Assembly: GCA_021234155.1 (NCBI GenBank)
Contig: JAJEKV010000065.1
Location: forward strand, 5,598,807-5,662,806
Direction of reading: 5' to 3'
Length of the DNA stretch: 64,000 bases
From: Isoetes taiwanensis
Lineage: Eukaryota; Streptophyta; Lycopodiopsida; Isoetales; Isoetaceae
Shown here: piece after piece, positions 1-10,691 of the stretch
Numbering within the stretch: the first letter of the stretch is position 1
Layout of the letters: every line of letters starts with the position of its first letter
Position numbers and translations under genes: made by a program
Notes under the pieces: model-generated
The model's input: only the letters and a program-made list of their open reading frames with translations
The model's database searches: none
Told to the model about the DNA's origin: nothing

Positions 1-537
1 TCCAAAGACATTTTTGCATCACGAATCCAATGGAATAGACGGCATCAAATTCTGTATTGTAGTTTGTAAGATATTAGGCTTTTACGGTAAAATATCAGAA
101 ATCGTTTTTTGGCCTCTTGCGGTGAAAATACTCAATGGATTTAACTGAAACTTGGTGTCCTAGGACGTTTTTATACTATGAATCCATAGGAACTAACGGC
201 AAACCATTTCGTCAAGTAGTTTATGAGATATTGGCTTCTACTCTATGGCAACCTTGATCGAATTTTTCATGATTGTGCTCACAATACGCACAGGTAGAAG
301 CTGCAATTTCATAAGGATTCTTAGTTTTGGATGCCGATTCCAATGAGTCATAGCTTGCTGTATTTGGTGAAGTAGATCAAATGCCACAAATGGAGTGTCG
401 CTGCTGTTACGAAGCATCGGGCTCATATCAAGAAATTTTAGCCGTTGATTGATTTTGACGGTCCTAATGGTCCAGGTCTTCTCATAGTGTCCATTTGTTT
501 ACGTGCTTAATATGTGCTTCGCCAAAAATTATACCCC
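1..537. repeat. Left-edge non-coding stretch with a degenerate direct repeat
   Basis: No coding region is convincing here. Two related stretches, at about 23-77 and 180-235, share GAATCCA, ACGGCA, TAGTTT and GAGATATT/AAGATATT in the same order, giving a period of about 157 bases. The stretch follows element A's protease on the minus strand, where a spacer and then reverse transcriptase would be expected, but nothing there resembles B's corresponding spacer. It may be another insertion in A continuing beyond the window edge. Confidence 0.4.
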
Positions 538-960
538 ACTAGCAATTTTGTACCCCAACGCAAAGTAACTTATCCTTGTGTATAGCCTTATTTAACTGCC
601 TGATGGACATAGACGGCATAATGGGGTTTAATGGATCACCTTTTATAGTTACGCGGGCTCCATTAGCTGCGTTGAAGGTAACCTCCCGTTTTTCGCAGTC
701 TATATTGGCTTTTGCGGATGCCAAGAATTCCATGCCAACAATGAGATCATATTTGCCAGTATCCATTAACTCGGCACCCAATGCAACTGCTGCACCTGGC
801 AGCTGCATTTTGAGGTTAATGCGACGGCCATTTGTATGTCTGATCTTACCACTGGCTAAGGTCAGTCTCAAATTGCAACACCTGGGCCATTCTAGGAGAA
901 GCAGAATTATGTGTACTTCCCGTATCCATAAGAATTATGAAAGGCTTACTGTCTACTTGA
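538..960 (-). pseudogene. Element A protease remnant (retropepsin)
   Basis: Reading the minus strand, the segment contains an aspartic-protease active site, ILMDTGSTHN, at about 905-935, in a different frame from the longer downstream ORF (539-871). That ORF carries GKYDLIVGMEFL and IDCEKREVTF. Element B has the equivalent GKYDLIIGMEYL and IDCGKFKG near 34300-34375, which supports the identification. In this family the protease cleaves Gag-Pol. A frameshift separates the catalytic motif from the rest, so the copy is inactive as written. The expected RT is not reached before the window edge. Confidence 0.75.
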
Positions 961-1432
961 CCTATAGTGGAAATAATCTGGCAGGTGACTTTCAACATTA
1001 CCGGTTTTAATGGTCGCAAGGATATGGGGCCGCATCATGAATATACTTTCGGGAGCCTCCTTTTCGGCCCGGTGGTGTGGACTCGAGATCGTCCCAATCA
1101 AAGGTCGGCCATGGCCGGTAGGCGTCACAGTGTGACATAAGGGCAGTGCATGAGTGTGCGCCGGATCACCACAAACATGCCTTCTCTTTCTTGAGCTGCT
1201 CTCGGACCTCTTTGGGAATAGATTGTAAGAGGTTACAATTGCGTTACCGACATTGTTCGGTTTATGCAGCATGTTGAAGGTGACTTTCTTTTCTGGCGAC
1301 CGTTAGAATTCTGCTGAGAAGGCCCAGGACTTGGTGAACGGGGCTTGTAAGGTGTATACCGGCGCGGCTGGGAGTAAGAGGCGGGGCGTTGGTACTAGTT
1401 TCGTGGCGTGTCTTCTTCAAGGATCAATGCCT
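961..1432 (-). pseudogene. Element A gag, C-terminal part with degraded zinc knuckle
   Basis: This is the 3' portion of A's gag, separated from the 5' portion (24818-25665) by element X. The frame continues from one side of X to the other: the codons at 24818-24830 run directly into those ending at 1432, with a basic, proline-rich linker (about 1300-1400) after one stop. A CCHC-like stretch, CGDPAHTHALPLC, lies near 1140-1175 with a frame disturbance. In gypsy elements such knuckles bind the genomic RNA. Start and end are approximate. Confidence 0.65.
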
Positions 1433-2041
1433 TGTTTGGGGTCTGGGTTCGGGAACTCCTACAAGACAGCCCTGCTGTGAGAACCCGTGGATCAAACAGG
1501 AGAATCCGGTAGCTGTGTCACGCGGGATTTGCAAAGGAAACTAAGGAAGGGAAAAGAGAAAAACAAGAAGAACAATGAAGAACACAATGAAGAGAACAAA
1601 ACTCTTTGATATCAATTGTGATACATGAGCTCTCGCAATCGAGAGGAAGCAGAAGTGAGATAAGACCAAAAACTCATCTAGCCCGTGAAGGCTAGCTCTA
1701 CTCATATATATAGTACAATGGCCTTTGGCCCAATATAGACACTCTGTCAGATTTTGGTGTCGACTCCTAGAAGGAGGCCTGATTTATAGGAATACTGGCG
1801 GTGCCTCTTGAGGTGCCTGAAGTCATGCTGACGCTGATGCTGGCGGTGACGACCCGTCACTTGTCTGCTCTCGACCTCTTCGTGCCCGTGGCCCTCTGCA
1901 TGGTCTGCGGCTTGGTTGGTGGCTTGGGCTTCTGTGGGGCCTTTGACGACTGACCTCCACCTGACTGTGGATCCTTGGCCTTGACCTGGTCCGTCATGTG
2001 CATGAATAGTCCCTGTACCCGATCGCGTGCTGGGACTAACA
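1433..2041 (-). repeat. Element X 3' LTR (left copy)
   Basis: This 609-bp LTR is delimited by the TGCCT duplication on the left and by the polypurine tract on the right. In element orientation it starts TGTTAGTCCC and ends CCCCAAACA. A TATATATA box lies at about 1705-1712 on the minus strand reading. Its body (1530-1650) matches the right copy at 24320-24440 almost base for base, which pairs these two LTRs as one element and distinguishes them from the Y LTRs. Confidence 0.88.
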
Positions 2042-2053
2042 CTCCCCACCAAA
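2042..2053 (-). promoter_or_regulatory. Element X polypurine tract
   Basis: On the minus strand the bases next to the 3' LTR read TTTGGTGGGGAG, a purine-rich primer for plus-strand DNA synthesis. Element Y has the same tract at 13147-13160. Confidence 0.7.
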
Positions 2054-2099
2054 TGACACTTTCGGGGTGAAGAAAAGGGGAAGTGTTTACGATGGCGAA

Positions 2100-5000
2100 A
2101 CCCGCCAAATCGAAATTCATCCTCACGAGTATGAGGACGCGGGCCATTATGATAGTTGCCAATGAGATCTTGGCGTGCCTGAAGAGCTTCAGGAGTATTG
2201 AGCCCAATTGCAGGATGAGCGTCAATGAGAAATCCGGAGCGTACCATGTCTTCTAGGGCAGCATGGGCCTCAGAAGGGACGAACTGGCATTCCATGAGAA
2301 GGCAGGTCTGGAGGCCGAAGGCACTGACGCTGGCGTTGGGTTGCAATAAAAAATAGGACGCCGCGATGAAGGAAGCTTAGCGGGAGGTAACTTGAGAGCA
2401 GCATTTAAGCCTGGCTTGTTTGGCCGGAACCGGCGATCCGGTGAGGTGGCGGCATTTTCCAAGAAGGCATCAAGGCCATGGACAACATGAGCAGGCGTTT
2501 GCCAACCACGCTCATTGGCAATATATATCCAATTTTCGGTGTGGTCCAAGGTGACACCATTTTCCCAATTGGAGCGTCGAACAAAACGCGGATCCCATCG
2601 GAGATCCGTCGAGATCTGAGGGGGAGTCCACCCAGCGTGGCCTTCCAGGACCTTTGTCCAAAATGGAAGACGCCAGTCTGAGGTAAGAAACCTTAGGCGT
2701 GCAGGTGCCCCTAATGAAGCATAAGGAGATTGAGCCAAAACCCGTGGGCGGTGGAGCCGAGCCGCCCCCGATTCTCGAACAAAATCTTTATCCGAAAGCA
2801 CGGCAGACTATCGATCCCACCGGGCGTATAGCTGAATATAGACCGGAGGATTAACCCAACCCGTGGGTATGGTCTTGCTGTCCAGAAGAGCACTCAGGGA
2901 ATTATAGCCACCGAGGTGCTGCATGTAAATCTGTGCAAAGGGAAGATCTTCAGGATGTGCTAAATTTTTCCTTATCTCGCACCGCTTAAGACTTGCCATA
3001 GAGGTAAATGCCGAGCAAGCTTAGCAGGTACTCAAGATGACAGAGTGTTGGTCCGAAGCGGGGATCCTGTAAATATGGATTGGTTTCTAACAACAGCCAA
3101 TGGGCATGATGGTTGCCGTGAAAAACTCGATGTGCCTCATCTACGAATTTGTCTTATGTATCACCGGGTAGAAATCATGAAAAATGTAAACCATAGGGTC
3201 GAACAACTTCGGAAGATGACCAAATCGGGATCCTCACGCGTTGATTTGATCAAAGACTAAGAGAAAATGTGAGTAAACCTTTATCTTCAAAGAAAGGTCC
3301 GCCGATCCCCGAGGAAATTCCGCTGCGTAGTGGCCGCGGCATTAACCGGCCGTCCGCCACGCACTACCTTCGAAGAAAAAGGTGGCGCCGGGCAACCACA
3401 TAATCCGGATAACCGGAAGGAGTAGAGAAATCCACAGGAATGCGACTAGCAATATCAATATAGCCCTCTTGTTTATTTTGGGCTTCTTCTGCTGATTGAA
3501 CAGCTTGCTGGAGTTGATGTTCGAGGTCACGGATCTGATTATCCTTTTTTGAGCAGGAGACGTGATTGATCACGGAATCGTCTGTGAGAGAGCGTGCCCT
3601 GTGAAGGGGTTTGCACCGGAGTGGAGCTGTGAAGCCGAAGAGTGGCAATTTCGCTGGCCATCGATGATCTTACGCTCGAAGCTTCAATAAGTTGATCCCC
3701 GAGATGGAGTCGACCGGGTCGGGTGGAAAGTTGATCTTCTAAAGAAGAGATGCGCACATTGCATTCAGCAAGTTCCTGGACCTGATTGGTGTAATTCTGA
3801 GAGAGCTCCGTATACATGTTGGTAAGATCAGCAAGGGCTTTATCATTGTTGCCAAGGAGTTTATCCTTGTCTTTGATCTGCGCCAGTAAGTCCTGAATGG
3901 TGGATTGTAACTGAGCCTGTTGATCAGCAAGCAGGCTAGTCTGATCTTGGGCATTCTTGAGATCTTCACGAGTCTTAAAAGAGCCTCGTGCTTGTGTTGA
4001 AGTTGGTCGTCCAGGGATTGAACTTGCGTGTTGGCAGCTTGAAGATCCCTGTGAACTGCTTCCGTGGCCTCCAGGGAAAAAATTACTAAACTCATATTTT
4101 AGATTAGCTAGAACGACTTTGGCTAATCTAACCCAAAATACATAGGAAAACTTTCGAATGTTTGGCTAAAGTTGAATAATTTTCCTTTACTAGTTTTGAA
4201 TGTTTGGCTATTTTTTGTTTGAACCTTTATATAAACTTTAGCCAAACATTTATGCTATGCCAAATTTTCTATTGTATGAACATACTAATAATAGAGATCC
4301 AATAGTTGGAGAATAAAAGCTGTCCATCTAATATAGTATTAACAACCTCTATTCCATAATCTCATGAATAATCTCATATCTTACATTAGTTATTAAAAAG
4401 TATGGCTAATCTATCCCTAAATGCATAGGAAAACGTTCGAGCATTTGGCTAAAGTGGAAGAATTTTTCCTCTTCTACTTTCTTATGTTTGGCTAAACCTT
4501 GGTGTAAGGAAGGTCAACTTTGAGATTTTTTGGCGATTATTTTCTTTTTTCCAAAAATTTCCTCCTTTGTAGTTTAGCCGTACTTTTTCCAAAAATGTCC
4601 GAAAAACGCCATTTGGCTAATATTAGCCACTATTTTTTTCCATGGTGGCCTCCATGTAGGCTTGAACACCATTCATGAAGACTTCTTGTGAGTCCTGAAG
4701 CTTGAGAACAACAGCTTGGACATCTTGCTGGTATTGATACAGGCTTGGCAAGAAGGTGGAGGTGCAGGGCCCTGTTGGTGATGAGTCTGTGACGTCTGAG
4801 AATTTTGATGAGAAGTGTTAGGCATGGATTCCGTGGAGGAAGAAGAGACAGTAACATGCGTGGCGTTGTTTTGAACATGACCAGGAGAAAGAGGGCGTGA
4901 AGTTTCAGCCTGCTGGTTGTGAGGAAGGGAATGAAAAGATTGATGAGTGGATGCACGAGAAGTGGAAGGGGACCCTGGGCGGGTGACAGGAATATAATGA

Positions 5001-5619
5001 CGGATGATGGCCTGAAGGTGAGCACCCACAGAAGTGTCAAAGCCAGGAGAAGGTGCTGCACGGACGCAATCAATTTCATGGAGAAGTCTGAGAAACAAAA
5101 TTTGGGGCCAATCAATAGGATGAGTGGAATAGACGGCCGTAATGACAATGTTATAAAACTGTTTATTGATATGGATATTCTTGATGGAATACCCATAGAG
5201 TCGTGGGTCTTGGCAATGTTTGTAAGTTGAGGCATGTTGGCCTGATAAGGAGCTGCGCCATACTGAGTGACATCCTGGTCCTGTAAGGCAGCCCAAGATA
5301 AAGAAGGTCTTTTAAGAGGAATTTGGAATACCTCAGAAAGCAGAACCGGAGTGAGCAAAATGGTGGTGCCATCGACCGTGGTGGCGTATCCTTCCAGGCT
5401 GTTGACCATGTGAGCGACAAACTGCTTCAGTTGCTCCGGATTGGGTGCAGGGAGTTCCTGTGTGGAGAATGCATAAAACCCATGGCATTCTGCCACGGCT
5501 CGACTTGGACCTACTAGGGCATCGCGAAAAGTTGGTGTGGAGAAAGTCACAGATTAAAAAAGAGCCGGATCCTTTGGAGCAGAAGCTTGAAGTTGAGGGA
5601 ATTTGGGTGTGGTGGCCAT
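2100..5619 (-). pseudogene. Element X long ORF downstream of integrase, coiled-coil, function unknown
   Basis: A long reading region follows integrase on the minus strand, starting at an ATG at 5619 (MATTPKFPQLQAS) and running to near the polypurine tract. It is broken by several frameshifts and by the MITE at 4072-4644. The N-terminal part contains PAPNPEQLKQFVAHMVNSLEG and VDGTTILLTP. The middle is serine/proline/glutamine rich, then a heptad-like coiled coil (about 3400-4070), and the C-terminal part contains RFLTSDWRLPFWTKV, WDPRFVRRSNW and NWIYIANERGWQ. Element Y has the same ORF in better condition. Such post-integrase ORFs are known in Athila- and Grande-type elements, sometimes called env-like, but I see no convincing signal peptide or membrane segment. 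I do not recognise the family. Confidence 0.65.
4072..4644. mobile_element. hAT-like MITE inserted in element X
   Basis: The 573-bp insert is flanked by a perfect 8-bp duplication, GTGGCCTC, at 4064-4071 and 4645-4652. It starts CAGGGAAAAAA and ends TTTTTTCCATG, giving short terminal inverted repeats of CA(G/T)GGAAAAAA. An 8-bp duplication and a CAGGG-type end are typical of the hAT superfamily. It is AT-rich, has no ORF, and contains many copies of TTTGGCTAA. A relative lies at 23139-23741. The insertion breaks the coiled-coil ORF of X. Confidence 0.85.
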
Positions 5620-5829
5620 GACAAAGAGCTTCGGAAAGGAACTGGAAGAGCGGATGTGAGTGCGGAGAGCAGAAGACGAAAACGAAGAGAGACAAAAAGG
5701 TTTTAGGGCGCACAAGTTTGTGGCGAAGGGGCGTGATGAGGATGAAACAGCAACCGTTGATGGTGCTAGGTGGCGATAGATGCTAAGAAGGCGATTGAGA
5801 GGCAAAAATTTGGCTAAGTCTCCAAGCAG

Positions 5830-6530
5830 TTAAGGGAGAAGCTATGAACGGTGGAGATGAGACGTGAAGGAACGATCGGAGGTGACAGCTGACGAAGGTA
5901 CAAACATTAATTTTCGACGGGCTTGAAAGAAAGGAATGTCATTTAATGCAGGAGCAACTTCGAGTGGGATATCAAAAAGGAAGTGTCGAAGGTACCATGG
6001 CTAGATATCTTGGCGGGGAGAAAAGATTCGGATTTAGAAATGGCCTTGCATTGCAACCACGTTAGCAATTTCTGATTGGTCCGCGTCGACATGATGCGGT
6101 TGGTTTGGCTATATAAGACGGCGGTGGTGCCGGAGACACCGGTTCGTGATCATGGACGACAGTGCACTATGTCAACAAGCCGCCAAGAATGGATAACCCG
6201 TAAGATGAATGCCATGGACCTCGGAAGTGCCGCAATGGCTGCGATACGAATGGGCGGGTGGTGCGCGGGATGGCGAGCATCCCGACCCAAAGACCACCGC
6301 CATCGGTGGTGGTGCACCCAGACCGGGAGGATCGACCAGTCGTCTACGGATCCTCCTCGCGATAACATCCGCTCCCAACCGAGGAGTAGAGGGTTTTAAA
6401 CTTAGGATTTTGTAAATAGGGGCTCGCCCATTTTGTAAATAGGGCTCGCCCATAGCGGGAAGTAGATGGGCTCTGCCCACATTTTGTAAATTTGCCTCCT
6501 ATAATATAAATATGCCGCTTTAGTCACTAT
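5830..6530. promoter_or_regulatory. Element X spacer between integrase and the long ORF, promoter-like and hairpin sequences
   Basis: No gene is supported here. The stretch holds ATTGG (6075-6079), TATATAAG (6110-6117) and, nearer integrase, a hairpin at 6442-6478 in which GGGC..GCCCAT pairs with ATGGGC..GCCC. Element Y keeps all three in the same order (16480-17060). On the minus strand the TATA-like palindrome lies about 490 bases upstream of the long ORF's ATG, so it could be an internal promoter for that ORF; it could equally face the plus strand. This is inference from conservation only. Confidence 0.4.
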
Positions 6531-6638
6531 CTGTGGATTCAGATTCTTGTTCTGCATCAGGTGTATGACTGTCTGTATCTGCGGTATGAAATTGTTTGAG
6601 GCGAAAGCCATTAACCAGTGTAGGTAATGGAGTGCCAT

Positions 6639-7880
6639 CTAATTCGCACAAAGCTTGAAAACGCTGGGTTGTACCACTTGAACAATTTGATAAGGACCAA
6701 GCCATCTGAACTTTAACTTCCCTGGAAAATTTTTGTAACGAGAATCATAAAGTAAAACCAAATCACCTTCTTGAAAAGTTTTGGTTCTCAGATGTTTGTC
6801 ATGCAAAGATTTTCGCAACTGTTGACCATGAATAACCCGAATATATGCATCTCGCCTGAGTTCATCCAACTGTTCAAGTTGGTAAACTCGTTCTTGAAGA
6901 GCTGCATGGGGGTTGTGAGTGGTAGCAAGGTGGAACCGAAGTGTCGGAAGAACATATTCAAAAGGCATCAATGCTTCTTGACCGTAAACCAACTTAAAAG
7001 GAGTATGACCAGTAGCAATCTTGAAACAGCAGTTGTAAGCCCAAAGAACAGTAGGTAACTTGTCTTGCCAGTCTGTGCGAGAAGCGTCATAAATTTTCTT
7101 GAGAATAGTGATCAGAGTCTTGTTTGTGCTTTCAGCTAAACCATTCCCTTGAGGATAGTAAGGTGTGCTTTTACGATGATGTATCAGCAGATAATCCGTC
7201 AGCTTCTTGATGGTGTGATTGACAAAATGAACTTCGCGATCACTGATCAGTTCCGTGGGACAGCCAAAACGCGTGATGATGTGCGTATAGAGAACCTTGG
7301 CTGTGCTGGCGGCTGTGTTGTCTGGAAGAGCACAAGCCTCAGCCCATTTGGTGGCGTAATCAGTGATGACCAGAATGTAGTGGGCACGGGTGTGCCGCGC
7401 AGGAGGATCGATGGGCCCCACAAAGTCCATTCCCCATTTGCTGAAGGGAAGTGGCATGGCGACGGAGTCAACGGAAGAGCGTCACGGGCCGTGGGCCGAC
7501 CCACACGCTGACAGACATCACACGTGCGGGCGTGAGCATGGGCATCCTTGAAGAGCGTGGGCCAGAAATAGCCTGCAAGAAGGATTTTGCGTGCCGTGGT
7601 GTCACCGTGGAAATGTCCACCACCAAGCCCTTCATGGGCTTATCGAACGATATCGGGCACTTCATGAGGAAGAACACGGCGTCTGAGAACCATATCCTTG
7701 CCGCGTTTGTACAGATGGCCCGCAACCATGGTATAGTCACGAACCTCACGGAGAAACTGACAGCGGCGTGATTGAAGCTTTTCTGGAGAGAACGTGGGAT
7801 CTTCGGATGGAAGAGCACCTGTGAGGAGATACTGCTGAAAGTGATGAAACCAATGGGGCGTGGCCGTGACCAAAAACAGC
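6639..7880 (-). pseudogene. Element X integrase
   Basis: The integrase joins element cDNA to the genome. The zinc-binding region (HAHARTCDVCQRVG) lies near 7480-7540. The catalytic core follows in the 6639-7457 ORF: the first Asp in KWGMDFVGPID, the second in LISDREVHFVN, and the Glu in YPQGNGLAESTNKT. A C-terminal GPY-type module, KFRWLGPYQIV, ends the ORF. All three catalytic residues are present. A frameshift separates the zinc region from the core, so the pol frame is not open as written. No chromodomain follows. Confidence 0.85.
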
Positions 7881-9100
7881 TGAGCGTCAGGAAAGGCATC
7901 TGAAACACCCGTGGAGGGATCATCTGTGTGAATGCGTGAGAGATAATCCGGTACGACATGCCAACTTTATGAATGATTTCAAAAGGAGCGAATTCTTGCA
8001 GAAGAAGGACCCAACGAGCAATTCTGCCCGTGGGCGTGGACTTGTTGATTAAATAAAGAAGTGCCTGATGATCAACAAAGAATTTGATCTGACTGCCCAA
8101 CAAATAATGACGGAAGCGTTGGACATCTCGGTGGCAGAGTAGTTGCGCTCAGCAGGATTGAGTTTTCTGCTGGCATAACGATTCGGTTTATCTGTGTGCG
8201 CGTCAAATGCTTGTGAGAGGACAGCATCAATAGCAAATGCAGAGACATCAACATGAACGTGAAAAGGCTTGTCCCATTGAGGAGGAACAAGCACGGGGGC
8301 CTGAGTAAGCAAAATCTTCAACTGTTGGAAAGCAGCATCCGCCTGGGAATTCCAAGCCCAAGTGGATTCATCACCCGTGAGTTTATGAATGGGATCAGCA
8401 ATGGCTGCAAGTCCAGGAATGAAGGTGGAATAATAATTGACCTTGCCCAGAAAAGAACGTGTCTCCTTGATATTAGATGGTGCTTGAGCTTTAAGCACAC
8501 AACTGATTTTGGCAGGATCCGTGTGGTGATACCTGCTTGACTGACCACATGTCCTAACAGAACACCAGAGGTGACGCAGAAGGTGCATTTCTCAGGATTG
8601 AGACTAATGTCAGACTCATCACATTTCTGAAAGACGAGCTCTAATTCATCTAGGTGGTCATCCATGGAACTGTAGGCGGAAAAGTCATCTTGAAAAATCT
8701 GGAGAAAGGGTTTCTCCTTCATATAATCATGAAAAACCGAGAGCATGATGCATTGAAACGTTGATGGAGAGTTTGACAACCCAAAAGGAACCACCTTGCC
8801 CCACGGGGTGGCGAAGGTAATCTTTAGTTGATCAACTTCTTTGATTGAAATTTGATTGTAGCCGGAAAAACCATCCATGAAGGAGTACATTTCATGACCA
8901 GCGACCTCTTCTAGAACCTGGTCTGTGAAGGGAAGTGGGAAGTGATCACGCTCCGTGGCCTGATTGAGTTTGCGATAGTCCACGCAAACACGGATCTTAT
9001 CGTTGTGTTTGAGAGCAATGACGATGGGGCTCACCCATTCAGAATGTTTGACGTCGTAATCAATCCGGCAGTTAGAAGTTTGTCAATTCAGCCTTGACTC
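7881..9100 (-). pseudogene. Element X reverse transcriptase and RNase H
   Basis: RT motifs are clear in the 8318-9034 reading: CVDYRKLNQATERDHFPLPF, FMDGFSGYNQI, TPWGKVVPFGLSNSP, and the active site as IFQDDFSAY, an F-x-D-D form of the usual YxDD. RNase H follows (FLGKVNYYSTFIPGLA, HVDVSAFAIDAVLSQ, VDHQALLYLINKS) in shifted frames. The order RT, RNase H, integrase is the Ty3/gypsy order. At least two frameshifts divide the region. Confidence 0.85.
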
Positions 9101-10637
9101 GGTCCCGGTAATTTGGGTTGAGCCTGTACTGTCGTTGCTATACAGGACGTGCATCTGATTTGGTAGGAATGGTGAGTTCCCCCAAGTCTTTGTTGATACC
9201 CCGAAGATCTTTATAGCTCCAGGCAAAATGTGTTTGAACTTTTTGAAAAGCATGATGGCGCATGCTCGATAGGTGGTCGGAAGATTTGCAGCTAGGCGGA
9301 CTGGCTGATTGTTGCCAACGTCCACAATCTCCACCTCAGGAGTTTGAATATGTGGAACAACTTCCCTGTCATGAATAATATGAGCAGGAGGTTGAAACAT
9401 GACAGGAGGAGCTGCATTTTGTGTTGTGAAGAAAAGCGGTTGCTGAGCGTCATCCAACAGTGGTTGCTTCATGACTGCATGAACGTCCAGCGTTGCAGGA
9501 GAAAGTTCTGTGTCAGAAAAATGGTCAAGACGTTGAATTCTATTGCAAGGCGACAGGTAAGGGTCGAGCAGAGCAGCCACAGCATGGTCCTGATCCAGAG
9601 TCATTTCGCCCCAGGGATCAGCATATTCAGGGTAGGATGAAAGAGGCAGACTCACTGGTGGAGCCTGAACTTGATAGATATTCTGTACTTCTTCAGAATC
9701 AGTGTCGGAGAGAGAAGGTTCGGCATGTTCAATAGAGATGATCTTGCCAGTTTCCAAATCCATGGTAGCATTGAGATGACCATCTGTAATGACGAGCTGG
9801 TCCGTGGCCCAGTAATGAATACTTTTGGCCTGACGGAGAAAAGGTCTGCCGACCAACATTTCATAATCACCGGGATCTTCACCGGCTTTCCAAACACCGA
9901 ATTCCAGAGGGAATCACAATTCGCCTATATTGATGTGAAGCAGGGGCGTGACGCCTTGAGGGCGCGTGATATGGCCATTGGCCAACTTGATATCATAAGT
10001 GCTTGATTCCCAATTGCTTTCTGAGTTTATCTGTGATAAAATTGACAGCACTTCCACCATCAATCTGAACATGATTGACTTGTTGATTGTCCACCGTGGC
10101 ATGCACCGTGGGTGTAGAGGTAGCCACAGCCCCAACCAGAACCGTGGGAAGGGGCAACTGGTCCTTGAGAGCAGGACAAAGTTTCAAGATGGTGGCTAAA
10201 CTCAAAGGAATTTTGATTTTTGCCAGTTCTTCTTGGAGTTCCAAAGGAACATGAGAAAACGAATCAGCAGGATCCAAGGGAGCTGAAGTCTGAGGTAAAG
10301 AAGCAGAAACTTCTTTGAGAAACTCCACCTTTGCAGCAATATTCGGATATGTCTGAGAGCGTGTAGTTTGAGATGACGGAGGTGCTTCCTGACGCTGTTG
10401 AGCCCTGGTGGTGGCGTGCACATTAGCGAGTGTGCGGCCTTCTGCAACCTGCATGAGGTTGAGGATACTTTGTCGTACCTTGGGCATAACATGAGGCATG
10501 AGTTTATCCAAGTCTGGTGCAAAGTGAACCTTTTTTTCTTCTTCATGAGGGATCGTGTCGACGACAGCAAAAGCAGGGCGCGTATCATGAGGAATAATTG
10601 TCAAGGGGCGTGAAGCCCTGGTCTGTCGTGAGACCAA
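9101..10637 (-). pseudogene. Element X protease and protease-RT linker
   Basis: The reading at 9993-10637 ends in a retropepsin-like active site, VQIDGGSAVNFITDKL, with D-G-G-S rather than D-S/T-G. After a frameshift, DIKLANGHITRPQG and MLVGRPFLRQAKSIHYW follow. A long linker (9083-9859) then leads to RT. The protease would release Gag and Pol products. D-G-G-S-type sites occur in other plant gypsy elements of the Athila/Tat group, so this is probably a family trait rather than damage; element Y reads D-R-G-S. Confidence 0.75.
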
Positions 10638-10691
10638 ACCAACCCAGTTTGACGGTTGAACTGGAGGATTGAGAGCTTGATAAATTTCTTA

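Noticed and set aside
576-1010. Plus-strand 144-codon reading
   Set aside because: It is the opposite strand of A's protease, which has the DTGST motif.
6076-6415. Plus-strand readings in the X spacer after TATATAAG
   Set aside because: The readings are not kept in element Y and show no motif.
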